DNA of 64,000 nucleotides from Phoronis australis. Taxonomy: Eukaryota > Phoronida > Phoronidae. A model generated the notes under the pieces. It saw only the letters and a list, made by a program, of their open reading frames with translations, had not been told where the DNA came from and made no database searches. Both the position numbers and the translations under genes were made by a program. Below are positions 13,460 through 25,758 of the stretch, one piece after another; the stretch's first letter is position 1, and each line of letters starts with the position of its first letter. The stretch covers positions 188,001 to 252,000 of the forward strand of contig NMRA01000248.1 in NCBI GenBank assembly GCA_002633005.1, read 5' to 3'.

Positions 13460-16400
13460 ATGAAGACATTGGTAGTTACCTTGTGTTTCTTACTTCTTGG
13501 CTTTTGGTAAGTACAGCGAATTACGCCCTATTGCTTTGTTTTCAAAAGCTAAAAGAGAAATCAATCGCCGGTTCGAAATTCAACAGTTTTTCTCAAAGAT
13601 CTCGTTTATTACTCAAATTTGATGTTTTGACTTAAGGAGTTGAAATTGTGCGCATTGTCACACAGTGTATTACATGTATGATTATGAACAGAAGATGGCT
13701 GTGACACGTTTTCTTGAACTCTAGAGTAAATTATACGGGGGTTGTTGCGCCAGGTGTTTTCTTTCAACATGTATTGGGAACGGTCAACAAGTCAAGCCCG
13801 AGATTTTTAAAATTATAGTGTTGTAACCTTGTCGGATCTTTTCATACGAAGGCCGAAGAAGTCGATTTGAGAACGGTAAAAATACATTATTCGGGGTATT
13901 TTACTTGTTACGTCACTAAAATAAACCACTTTTACTCACCTTTGGTATCACTCCTCAAAGCATCCGAACCCCAGTTGCTAACGTTGTATTTGTAATTGTG
14001 TTAAGTCACATAAAACGCCCTTCAATTTGTCTGAAAACAAATGTAGTGACAGGTATACCGAGTGTTACGTCAGCGCAAGCAAACAGTGGTTGTCTTTTTT
14101 GTTAAAGGACTTACGGAGTTGTTTTCAACCGATTTCACGAAACTGATCAGTGAACCGCCTATCCTTGTTTTTTTTAGCTTTTTTAACTGTCGCAGCCTGT
14201 TTGGGGCAATAACTCTGGTCAAGGAAGATTCTAATAAGATCAAGGCGTATCGTATACCTAGTCGACCGATGGTGTGAGAGGACTGTTGTTAGATAACAAT
14301 GAAGGCAAATCTTCGTGAGCAAAGCTTCCCGCTGATTTTGAAAAAAGAAAAAAATCATTTTTCACAAAATTTTGTTACTATGTGGTTATTTTTGTGTCGG
14401 TATATGATTTCTTAAAATAAAACCTGTGTTGAGTACGGATTACAGTGAGGGAAACGGGTGTATTGTGACTTTATGCATTTAGTACTATGAAGCACCAAAG
14501 GGTTCGTAAGCGAGTATTACTATACCTTTGTGCGCGTAAAGTGCGCTTCGGTTAGTACGGCGTAGAAAATGTCATTTTACGCGGAACGAGAATATTACGC
14601 TACACGTAGCCATATCAGTGCTCGGGTTAGATTTTGTAACGTAAAGTTTACATCAGAAGGATGAACGTTTGCCAGCCGATGCTGTCCATTAACGAGAACA
14701 AGTAAAGGGAATCGATTACGTCAATGAGGTAGAACCGATATTATAACACGTGTAAAACAATCAGGTTATTTTGTCTTCGGGCCACGCACGCAACAAACCG
14801 ATGCTCTTAGCACCGAGGTCTTTGCAATAGTTAATGTTTTTGGACGCACTAAACCAATGTTTTGTTCTCTTAACAAATAGCAGACGCGTGTCAGTGATAA
14901 CGTAGACTAGGGTGTTATTCTGTTTATACTTCTTTAATGGACTTTCCGAACTAGCAACATACGTCTGATGAGAGAATTTTCACTTTGCCTTTCAGCGGGT
15001 GTACGTGTTCCACTGTACATAGTGAATTAGTGTTTTCGTCTAAATTTAGCTGCCAATTCCAAATGCATTCCAAATTTCCATAATATACAGTGTAAAAATG
15101 TTGCCGTTCAATAAAATTGTTTCGAACACCTTCATCTAAAAATCGCCTCGACTACATTGCCGGAGATTAATGCAACCCAGAGGGCTGCCCAAGACAGTCG
15201 CAGTAGTGATAATAAGCGTATATTTATTCCAGCATGTGCGCAAAGTTAAGTCGTACAAAACGACTGTCAAGGCTGGATGATGCAGTGGTCACGTGGTCTA
15301 TGATGAACGATCAAGTGAATAAGCTGATGGCTATTAAGGTATGATAATTGCTAAACAGTTTTTTTAGTTTGTTTATGTTCGACTCATTCACAAAACGAAG
15401 GAAGTCAGAGTGGGTCCATTAAGCGGTGTTTTCATATAGCAAAACTAGGCAAACTTAGGGGACAACAGGACATTTATTAAGATTATGAATAAGATAAAAT
15501 GGAACAAAATATAACGGAAAAAGTATGATAGTTCGGTGACCAGTAAGCCTGACATGAATGTTTCAACATTGATAAGTTTTCGTGTGGACAACTCCCGGAC
15601 CAAAATTTGGGGGTGGCCGAGACAGCAGATATCGTTGTGTAAATATGAGAATATTTAGCATTTTTTGTATGTCACGTGTCTAAACTAGTTATTCTTCGGG
15701 GTGAAAATCAATTTAACGGTGTAAATTAGTTCTCAACCAAAGAAAATAATTCACATGTACTCTAGTTTTAAGATATGGGGCCGGGTGCGTTCCGTACACT
15801 ATTCGCCAAAAACAAGATCACGGAAAGTCGCACGAGCGAAGGTCGTGCTTTTGTAAGGGGCAACATAACAGTTTTCATTCAATTGGGTTTTGTCGAGCAG
15901 AACATACGTAATTGAACAAGTCATCTTTTCTTCACTTTGTCGAAAACTACATGCAAGAAATGAATAGTCTTGAGTCATTTCACATCAAAGACATACTATA
16001 TGAGTATAGAAACTATTCTGTCTGACATTTTTCGCCTTTTCACTGGAACTGCAAAATAAGACAGACTAAGAAAAACGGGCCAAAAACATAAAGTTGTCAC
16101 TTTTCACCCGAAAACCACCACTTCCCTGCTGATGCGCCACATAATCCAGCACTACATTCTCAAAACATTATTCCTACAGAAAGTGCTGTCCAACTATTTT
16201 TGGATTGTCGTTGTGCTACCTGAAGTAGCAGCTGGTTTCTCAGTCGCTAACCAGCAATGCACAAATGCGACGGTACTGCACAGTGCCATCTCTAGTACAT
16301 GTGCACTGATACCTTACAACGGTAACCTAAAAAATGGTGATGACTGAAGTGATTGGGGGATGTTGGAATGTTAAATTTTGGGAAAGAATTCATGAACTAT

Positions 16401-19270
16401 GTTTGTTCCACAAGCGAAGATCTACTGAACGCAACCCGGTACAAGAACACTCATTCACGTTTCAAGTTGGTGATTCGGTTTGCTTTCTTTTTCGCCTTAT
16501 TTGTGCTTCCGGTGGCTCCATATGATTTCTGCATATTGAGACCTAAGAATACTTGTCTAGTAGTCGTACCTGTTTCGACCAAGGATATCAAGATTCCTCA
16601 GCATCTTTTTACTTCTATTTACTTATCATGCCAATATACTGGCTATAAACTTGCCTTTCGTCACCAAAAAGTGAACTTTTGATTTAGACCACTTACTCTC
16701 ACTGTCTCACTGGTAATGATATCGAGGCTACGGCGAGACTGACAGTTCGTTATTCAGTCATAGAGATGTCTATGTCGTTATTGCTTGATAACAAGCTCTA
16801 CAAGTTGGTTTGTCACGACTTGTTATTTTATGCCCTGATCATGGTCTCAGCGAGCAACGAACTGCCAGGACTTTGCAAACCCAGAAATGACTTTTCATTT
16901 GAACAAGGAGCAGGTTGAGACTAGCCTAATTTTGTTGCGGCAAGTAGTCTTAATCAAACGATCTATTCTGGCGACGGAACGCGGGTTTTTAGCTGAATCT
17001 TCGGGTGAAGATAGGTTAGAATCGTAATTGTGAATAAGTTATTTCGTACTCAGGGTATGTGAAACGCAATTTCAGAAAGAGCTCATGAAAGACACCAACG
17101 GCGAAGCAGTAAAATTAGGAGATCGCGTGGCGCGGGACGCAGACAGAAATACGGTAACGGAAGGTCCTTGGGCGCATGCGCCAGTGTTCGTTCGCAGTAT
17201 GTTTGAGGGCGGAGACGCGAACAGTGATTCCAGTTTGACTTGGAACGAATTCATTTCAATGTACGACCGATATGACACAAATCGTAAGTTATGACTGTTT
17301 TAGGTTAATTTCCTAGCTAAATCCTGCATGGTATGTGGTTAAGTTTACTGTTACATGCACATCTGCCGAGATTTCGACCATGCCCATAACCATACCTGAA
17401 TGAGTTCAAAAATAAAAACATGTCGTTTATTTATATCTTTTGCATTTATGTTCAACTGAAATTATTAAAGCAAATTTGTGTTCTCAGTAGGATTCAATTA
17501 CATCCACACTGTTTCATATGTTAACAGGAGATCAACATGTGTCAAAAGCTGAGTTTTTGAACGAGTTTTTAGAGCGAGACTACGGCGACCGCACTCTGGC
17601 AACAGTTCTGTTCGTGAAAGGTGACCTGAATCGTAACGAAGAACTGGACGGAGGCGACCTTGGCATCATGTTCGACCATTTTGATACGAACGGTAACACC
17701 ATAGCAACAATAAGCTGTATTGATTGCTTTCGAAGGGGGGGGGGGTGTAAAAACCATGTAGTAAAATAAGAAGAAGCGGTCTATTAAGGAGAGCATTACA
17801 ACTGGATCTGAGCACCCGATTCTGACCATAGTTATTTTTAGGACGGGTCGCAAAATTTATTTAAAACACTCTTCACTCGCATTTGTGGAAAACGGGGTGT
17901 CCCAAAGTTAATGATCATTTTAGCGAATGCCGCTCAAATCAGCACAGTCTTATTTGTCCTCCAGTCAGTAGAAGCATTGCAGAGGATTTTCTTTATCAAT
18001 ATTCACACGCTTTTACAACGTATAGACTGACAGTGAACTGTATTTATATTTAGTCCATTTGGCAGCGATCTAGGCGAGCGTGCACTCGCGTAAACGTAAA
18101 ATCGCACAAGACTTCGCGAGATACATGTATCGCCATGTATAACAACAGACGAAGCAAATGGTCAAACTACACGCACATGTAGCTGCATCGCGAGATTCTG
18201 GCGTTTGCGAATTATTCATCAACTTCTCTCTGATCCACTGAGATAACATTGCTCGAAAGACAGCTTCACCACTACGTATTTGAAACAGACCGCTGAGCGA
18301 AATAATAACAAAATTAAGAATTTCCACTGCGATCTTCCGAAGTCTGTAAAATACACAATCTAGTGGCAGCAGCTATGAATTACAGTGATGTGATAACAGT
18401 CACGTAAATGGAAAAATACCACCGCTCCGGCTTAGGGAGGGATGAACTGTCTAATTTGATTAAATGGTTTTTTCTAGGTGACGGAAAAGTTTCCAGCAAT
18501 GAGTTTGCTCGGCTTTGGAAGATAGTAAGTAGAGTGCGAATGATAGGGTGATATTTGAATTTATAATTCCGTTTCCGATTTATTAAAACGAGCAGTACAA
18601 CGTTCCTTGATCGAAAGTTCTCTCCTTCACGTGTACAGTTATTTATGTTCATTTCTTTTAACAAATAATACATAGGGAGATATAGTGACTGTCCACAAAT
18701 TGCAAGCACTTCAGCTTCAACCGTTACAGAACTTGCAGTTACAGTTACGGAAATTGTTGAACTTTGCACTTCCGCCGCTGCCAGATATGTAACATTATTG
18801 TCATCAGCTCTACCAAACATGAAGCTGGCGGGCGCTTTCACTTTCTCTCATATAAGCAGCGATGCACATACATGTGAGAGCGCACCAAAGACCAGAACCA
18901 ATCAGTTTTAGCGTATAAAGAATATTAAAGTAAAGAAAAAAACAACCGGCAGTCCAAAGCTTCGAAGGTCGAGTTTTAAGTGTTGGGCCGTCTCTAACAC
19001 ACGTTGTGTATGTTATACTGATGGTTTATCGCCTCGAGGAGAAACACGGAGAACGTTTGTCTTTTTTGCAATAACTTTCGAAACTGACATAAGTGTATTA
19101 GACTTAGATGGAATGTTCATAAGCGATAATTAGTGATGAAGAATTGTGGTCATTTCAAATGATATCAACACTTATATTTATTTCAATTTCAGATGACAAA
19201 AAATAATAAACTTGATGGAACAGTCCACAGAATGTATTTTCTTACATGTCACGTTTTCCTTTTTAGATAA
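13460..19270 (+). CDS. Secreted four-EF-hand calcium-binding protein, 216 residues
   Basis: Six exons: 13460-13506 (ATG), 15233-15338, 17076-17283, 17528-17692, 18478-18524, 19193-19270 (TAA). Phases agree at all junctions. Exon 1 encodes MKTLVVTLCFLLLGF, a signal peptide. Residues 17-60 are basic and look helical. Four EF-hand loops follow: 98-109 (DANSDSSLTWNE), 118-129 (DTNRDQHVSKAE), 153-164 (DLNRNEELDGGD, Asn at position 5 and Asp at position 12, so probably weak) and 173-184 (DTNGDGKVSSNE, canonical). Introns cut loops 2 and 4 at the same codon and phase, so the two EF pairs are probably a duplication. The last exon (25 residues, no domain) is least certain; the acceptor and stop are good but the peptide is unremarkable. 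Calcium binding outside the cell or in the secretory lumen is inferred from the signal peptide and loops. Confidence 0.85.
13507..15232 (+). other. Intron 1 of the EF-hand gene
   Basis: Bounded by GTAAGT and an ATTCCAG acceptor. No other exon or mobile element was recognised inside. Open frames near 14062-14358 on both strands overlap each other and have no recognisable content. Confidence 0.45.
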
Positions 19271-22200
19271 TTAGCAGGTCTATTGCCCAGAGTCCAGAAA
19301 GATAGAACAGTGTTTATTGCGTGCATGAATGTCGACAATGCGTCTCAAATTACAAACTCTACTCCGTGGGTTTGAGAAAGGCGTCTTTCTTGTTCTATTT
19401 GGAAATCGCATTAACTGGTTAATGTTAGTACACTCAAGGTTATGTACGAGCAACAAACGGAATTTGGTCATGTTACTGATTTTTGTTGTTTTGTTATGAA
19501 TTCAACTGTCTTTTTGCTTAATTTTACTAAAACGACATAGTCACGTGACTTAATTAGTGGCAGAGTGGTATAAAAGAAAAAGTCAAATTCTACAGGTTTT
19601 CCAATTTCAGAAAATGTGCATTGTTGCTATAGTTATGTATATATTTGTCTCAATACAATGACATGTCCATAAGGCCCCACATCACTAATGTTTCATGTCG
19701 GATACATCAAAGATTCTCGGCGTGGAGATGTGCAAAGCCGTGCAAGCATTTTAATCAAGAGAATGATTGCTCTTTCCAGAGTGGAAAAACCATTATCAAC
19801 AATTTGGTTAGACGTTTGCAGGTCAATTTTTGTACCAGACATTTGTTTGATAAATTAAATCTGATTTGAGCAATACCAGATGTGCTTCAAGATGTTATTT
19901 ACAGTTAGAAAGAAATGTTGTATGTCTGTTCTTGTATATAAAATATTATGGTAACAGAGAATTTTTATGCGGTATTTTCTGGATTGCTTAAGTTATTTAA
20001 CTGTTATAAATGTACACTTCAATGTTTTCGTAGAATTGGTAAAACGCACGACTGTCGTGTCTGTTCACAATTTTAATGGACACTCTTAAACTCCTGGTAT
20101 ATTTTTATGCATTTCAGTTGTTTATCACATGTCTTTTGGTGATCTGGTCCTTTGGTGCTGTTTAGAATATTGACAAACTTAGCACAAGTTTGAAAGAGGG
20201 TTCATGGGAATTGTAAACCTCCCTGTGTTCAAGAGACGAGCCTGCTGCCAAATTGTTCAAATGTTTTGAATTCACATTCGAAGATTTTTAAACTGGGGTT
20301 TGTAGATAAACATTTTTTGTATTCGTTAACTTACTATTGTGCTATTGGAGTGCACGTGCAAATGCAGAATTTACCTGTTTGTTAAGCTATATGACATATA
20401 ACGTAATACATGTTTTACCGGTGCTTATTACATGTCGTATGAGTGAAATTAGCTGAACAATGCAACTGGTCAGAACGGGTAAACATCGTTTAAAGCCTAT
20501 CTTCAACGGGAACACCTGTGAATTTGGTTTCTATAGTATGTTAAGAGCATCGCTCTTAGCCCACTGGTGCCATGAGTTGCCAGATGTTAGACGTATAGCT
20601 CACTTGCGAGTTATTCAATGTGACGTGACCTGAAGTAAGGCAAAACCGCCACATTGCCCTTGTTTTGCCATGAGTCTTTGCTACACACGTTCTTTATGGA
20701 GAATTTTACGCTTAAAACGTTAATACAACTTGAGAGATGGTAGATGGATCGTGGAATAACTGTGAATGGACGAAAAAGGTGAACTTGTTATGTTGTACGA
20801 AGCTGTGAACGGATTGAAATTGGAACTCGACCCTGACTAGGCCTGGATGCCGCAGGCATGCAGGGCGATAGTTTAGGTATATGCCCATTTTAAAATACAC
20901 CAAATAAAATCAAATAAAACATGTATATATGCATATGGAGTTAAAAGTAACACATACCATGACTCTGGATAGAATTTAGTCTACAAATAACTTGAACATA
21001 TCCATATAAATCTCGCGGTTCGCTCCAGTTTTTCTCACCGGGTGCCACTTTGAGGAAGTTACGTGAAATCACGCCTGCTGACGAACAAGAAGTCCAAGGG
21101 ACACAAATCTTACAAATTTCACTTGATATCTTCCCATGCTATTTTTCAAGTGTCGCGCGCCAGGTCACGCGCTTCGCTTAGTCTCGCGCTAGCCTTAGCC
21201 TCACCTGACTCGGTTAAAATACTTTGTGGTTATCGCGCGCGCCGTTAAAAAGTTAACGGTAACCGAAAAATGAAGTTGGAATTCTTCACTTTAATTTTCG
21301 TAGGTACTCTTTATTGAGGAAAATAAGCGCTTTTTAAGTCGTGATAAGCCTAGAATGTATTTTGACGAAGTGAAAACTCTTTTCAGTGAGCGGATTTCGC
21401 CTACTGCCCGTTTAAAGCCCTTATCTTAAAATGCCAATGTGGCTCCAGTATCCAAAAAATACTTAATAAATAAAATCTTATTTTCAATACCCTTTCGTTA
21501 TATTATTTTCGCCTTTCCCGCCACAAGCGTTTTTTTACCTGTATTTGACCCTGCTCTGTGAGCAGATAATTACCGGCTGTCATGGGTTATTTCCGCACCC
21601 ACATTTCCGGCTCGTCAGTTCAGGAACTTGTCCTGAACGCCGCCATTTTTTCTTTGTAACTGAATGTGCTATCGCTTGCTCGAAAAGTCTTCATTATTTT
21701 GTTTTAATAATAATATCTCGTGATTCGTTTGTAAATATAGTGTATTTGTAGTTCGTAGTTAGTGCTCCTTAAATTTTTTGGAATGTTACTCGTACTTTTG
21801 TTTATTATGCTAAAATAGCATTGGTGTTTGGTTTTTGTTATGTAGGGCGATTTAGATTTTTTTTTTCGTTTTGAAAAAGTACTTCGCTATCATCGGAAAG
21901 ATAATGCATCCTACCCAGTAAAAAATCGAAAAAGTATCAAAATCGGGACAAGCAGTGCAAAATTTTTGCAATTGTGGCGAAATTTGGGTCACTTTGTTTG
22001 GATCGGGTCGGCCATCTTGGACGACAGCGGGAGTTTAAAACTTTATATAAATTGTTTTCGCCAACAACTTATGGTGAAATTTAGTGAGACATATCTCTAC
22101 TCACTATTCTGCACGATTCAACAGTTTTCGCCAGCCAAATTTGCTCCTCGTATTTACTTATTAAGTCTTACAGTAAACGTTCTAAAAAATTATTGCCCCT

Positions 22201-22836
22201 AAAAAATTATTGGGCAAATCTGTCTTGAAAGCCAACAACTTTGCAAAGTTCGCCAGAAGACACCAAGTTCTAAATAAACCTCGTTTGAGTGAGCGCTGTG
22301 GCCAGGGACCAGGTAGGCCAAAGGGTAGCCTTGGCGCAAATCTGTATACTAACAAGCTCATAGTCTTCATACTGTTGGGTAGCAGCAACCTAACGGCTGC
22401 CGCGGCAGTGTCGCACAGGACTAACTAGCCCGTAATTTTATGCAAGTGTCTGAAACTACCTTTGCTTGTATACGGTATTTATGATTTGATTCTTGTACTT
22501 CGACAAAACAGCTTGCAACCGCATGCCTTTACCGTTCGCCAGTGTCTGGTCCTGGTCCGGACCGGGTACGATCGGGTGCGGCGGGCCCCGAGTCCGGCAA
22601 AATAATTTCTGCCAAAGTTTTTCGCCACATTCCGTCACTTTCGATACAATTGTCCGTATTTTGATTCTAGTAACGGTAACGCGCGTTGTCGATCATTTTA
22701 TCCGCGCTTGCTGGCTGGTAACAGACACTGCTCCAGTCACACAGACGGCGTATACTAAGCCTGACGTGCGTTACTGAATGGGAGGCTGGGTTACTGAATG
22801 AATTGTACTTCCGGCGGGGTTCGCGGTAAGTTCAGA
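19271..22836. other. Intergenic, no supported gene
   Basis: No exon could be supported. The segment 22200-22430 is locally richer in CpG and G/C and can be read as a peptide with an AT-hook-like GPGRPKGS, but no splice sites or start support it. The stretch 21150-21250 is rich in CGCG motifs (TCGCGCGC). Confidence 0.4.
19520..19660. repeat. Dispersed repeat copy 1 (TCACGTGA core)
   Basis: The sequence TTTTACTAAAAC, then GTCACGTGAC, TTAATTA and AAAAAGTCAAA recurs in the same order and spacing at 56508-56650. The two copies are clearly diverged, as expected for an old dispersed element. The element type is unknown. Confidence 0.5.
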
Positions 22837-22864
22837 ATGGCGGTGTGTTCTTCGGGTCCGAATC
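22796..22864 (+). promoter_or_regulatory. CpG-rich promoter-like segment with possible first exon
   Basis: ACTTCCGGCGG (an ETS-type site) lies about 30 bases before AGAATGGCGGTG. From the ATG at 22837 the frame gives MAVCSSGPN, then a consensus donor GTGAGT at 22865 (phase 1). This looks like a housekeeping promoter and 5' exon. No downstream exon could be matched, and the 102-base gap lies 760 bases further on, so the gene call is speculative. Confidence 0.25.
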
Positions 22865-23566
22865 GTGAGTGGCGCGCGGCGTTTATTTAAAAGTTATTCG
22901 GTTACGTATTGTGTATTAGTTATGGGGTAGGTTCTTCTTGGATCCTTATAACATCCTCTAACCATGTAATAAGGGCTAACAACGTGTGCTTCTTGGACTT
23001 TAAAATACATGGGATGAAATTATAGTACAGAACGCGATGGGACGTATTGTATTGTAATCGCGAGTCTGAATTAAATGGTCCCATAACAGCAATGTTTGTT
23101 TGTCATTTTTCACACTAAAAGATTAAAAACTCGGAGTAAACTGAACAAAATGCACTCTGCTTACGTATCGGGCAAATGACCAAACGACAAGCTTTTGCAC
23201 TATTTCCTGTGACGTCACGGTTAAGTCTCACAGAATCTCGCCTTATTGTTATTTACTCGCAAAAGGACTATAGGCTTGATTTTATTTACGTCACCGCGAG
23301 AATCACCTTTTAATTCAAACAGCTGCGAATAATACCTGCACGCAATGGTGTTCTATTCTGACCCGTATTCAATACAACCTTTCGTTGTTTGTGCTGGGAT
23401 CTCTCGGTGACACAACGGCACGAAAAGGCAGCTTTACTTATCCATTGGACGGGCTTACATTTGCGTGATTGAACTCGCGTTTTCTTATTTTACTAAGGCT
23501 TTTCTGGGACTATCTGCTTAGCCCAATGCATTTAAAATAACAATATTCCGTTGAAGTTAGGCTTTA

Positions 23567-23818
23567 CACGCGCACCCAAGGGGGCTCGGGCCTCGGGGGA
23601 GCTCGGGCCTCGGGGGAGACTNNNNNNNNNNNNNNNNNNNNNNNNNNNNNNNNNNNNNNNNNNNNNNNNNNNNNNNNNNNNNNNNNNNNNNNNNNNNNNN
23701 NNNNNNNNNNNNNNNNNNNNNNNGCACTATTCATAGCTGTGAACGTACCTCGTTCTTTTAGTAAAAGGCCCACATTCTCAAAAATTCGAGCCCCCATTTT
23801 TAAGCTGGGTGCGCTCAC
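23567..23818. repeat. G/C-tract inverted-repeat element around an assembly gap
   Basis: The left end reads ACGCGCACCCAAGGGGGCTCGG with a tandem GCTCGGGCCTCGGGGGA, and the right end reads AAAATTCGAGCCCCC then GCTGGGTGCGCTCAC. The right end is the reverse complement of the left in its key motifs. Similar ends occur at 37564-37804 and, singly, at 35695, 35912 and 48630. The gap at 23622-23723 lies inside. Confidence 0.5.
23622..23723. other. Assembly gap (102 N)
   Basis: A run of N follows a tandem G-rich sequence. The true length is unknown. Any translation across it is meaningless. Confidence 0.99.
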
Positions 23819-24682
23819 GGTATAGACTAACCTATCACAGCCTTCACATTCCGTCCGATCCGACAGAGGACGTCTGAAAACAATATCACGTGCACATTCG
23901 TCAAACGTCTGATCTGCTCTCCAATCGCCTGCCCCCAACACTTGCCTTCTTACCCTGAATAGCCTACGAAGTTTGCAATCAGTCTTTCTTCGTCCATGGT
24001 TGCCAGAATTTTGGATTTTTACACATTGATTTTATGCTAATTAATTGCAGGTAAGACGGTTCAAAGTAATATATCCTTTCGTCTACGACTTCCCTCCTTT
24101 TTCTCAAACTTTACGCACAAAAATTTCATTTTTTACAGTTGATTATCAAAACAATCATCTGTACGCACAAAAAATTGAAGTAGTGTCACTGACAATTCGT
24201 TATATTGGAGGTCTACACATTTTGTGGAGGGGGGGGTAAGCAAACACATGTTGTGTGACCGCACACCAGCCTGAGGTCTTACCTACATTTGGCAACCTGC
24301 TGCCTGCCAATGCGACGCTACTGATATTTTGGTTGGATTTATTCGAGAAGACAAACAAATCATAAATATTTACCAGGGTAATTCGCTTCGAATTTTGTCT
24401 TGTTTTCCAAAATTCATTTTTCCAAATGCAATACCTATGGTTAACAATTGTTCCATTATATTTACGGAAATCAGTACATCTGACACCATCAGCGCACACC
24501 CGAGCACGTCTGCACAAACTACATCAGGAACTAAACAGACACAGGTCCAAATTGTTCGCAATTAAAAGCCGACAGAGCCAAGCTATGACGAATGCACAAG
24601 CAATGTGTTCTGGATGTCAGCTATCTCTCGAACTAAGAGCTGAACAGATAATCGGTCGCCGCTGTGTACATCAGTGCTGTGG

Positions 24683-24825
24683 TGGGGTGTAGGCACATGT
24701 AGGCGCAGCCCACCACCCTTTGGCATTTGAGCGTAGCGCCTACACACAATAAGTTACTGAGTGGGGCGTGGGTGCACGTAAGCGCAGCCAACCATCTTTT
24801 TACACAACGAAGCGCCTATACGCAC
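24683..24825. repeat. Two tandem copies of a hairpin-forming unit of about 65-80 bp
   Basis: Copy 1 (24683-24752) contains TGTAGGCGCAGCCCACCA and, further on, AGCGCCTACAC. Copy 2 (24761-24825) contains CGTAAGCGCAGCCAACCA and AGCGCCTATACG. In each copy the TAGGCGC/AAGCGC arm can pair with the GCGCCTA arm. The copies are diverged. Function unknown. Confidence 0.5.
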
Positions 24826-25685
24826 AGTACTAAAGTGACGGTATAGTGGGACCTAGCCTCGATGCAATAGCTTACGGCATCGATGCACTGCTACGCTGAC
24901 GACAGCATTTTTGCCGAATATTCCGGCGCGCGTGACCAGCAGTCCTGGACAATTTATTCAAAATGTTGTTGTGAACTTGGAGTGGCGTTAAAATTGACAA
25001 TGATCCTTATGAGCAGTCATTTTGCTCTATTCTGGGCATCTTGGACCCCAAAACGTGGGGCCGATGGGATCCGGGATAAGACAATGCGAGCACGAAGTCA
25101 GGCGTATATGCGATCGGTTCGGGCTGCTTCCCACAATTGTGTTTGGGCACCCCTTCAGAGACTGCTTAAAATGCACGCGGAGCTTTTTCTTCCTATGTGT
25201 GTGGTTGGGCCCTTTTCATTCTGCGACATCCTAGATTGATCGCCACTGCAGACTTGAAGTAAATACCCACCCGTGGCAAAAATAGACCTACATGTTTGTC
25301 AGTCATGTTTTGCGAATTAGATGGACTTTTAAAATACAGTGCTCAATGTGACACAGTGGACTTTAGGCTCCTACTTACCTCTAATTTTACTCGACTAGGC
25401 ACTGCTGTACACATGATTTACTCTTTGTTCCCGTTCCTCTAAAAAACTCAGTCAACAAAAATGCTCGGCACAGGAATCCGTACAGGGCCACTTTCCAGTA
25501 TAGGTGGCGCTGTGTCACAGGCTACAGGGACTTTCGCTATGTTTGCGCAACGGCAATTATGAGGGTTGTACGTGAACTGCTTAAAGATAGTTTGCATAAT
25601 GACATTTGCTAGCCGACATGTGTATTTAAATGTACGCATGACAGAGAACAATTCACAAGTACTGTCTGACAAAAGCTGTTGCACC

Positions 25686-25758
25686 ATGTTCAGGTTAACC
25701 GCCATCTTCACGTTGATTTGCGTCGCGAATGCATTCATATATTACGGCTCAACAGACG
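25686..25758 (+). CDS. Orphan first exon encoding a signal peptide
   Basis: The frame from ATG at 25686 encodes MFRLTAIFTLICVANA, a textbook signal peptide with cleavage expected after ANA, then FIYYGSTD, and ends in a consensus GTGAGT donor in phase 1. That is the exon type and phase seen at the 5' end of the FN2 and other secretory genes here. No downstream exon could be assigned before the peroxidase gene at 35494, whose second exon needs phase 0. It may belong to a gene whose later exons are too small or diverged to see, or be a relic. The donor and hydrophobic core support it; the lack of a partner weakens it. Confidence 0.45.

Noticed and set aside
18380-18841. 153-codon minus-strand frame
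   Set aside because: It runs antisense across an EF-hand exon and its intron, has no recognisable domain and no splice context.
22210-22428. Frame with an AT-hook-like GPGRPKGS
   Set aside because: Single short motif, no splice sites or transcription-start features, overlapping frame on the other strand.
24883-25239. Open frame starting MHCYADDSIFAEY, with a YADD box like reverse transcriptases
   Set aside because: No other RT motif is found up- or downstream, and the spacing to a possible LKL motif is short. A four-residue match can arise by chance.
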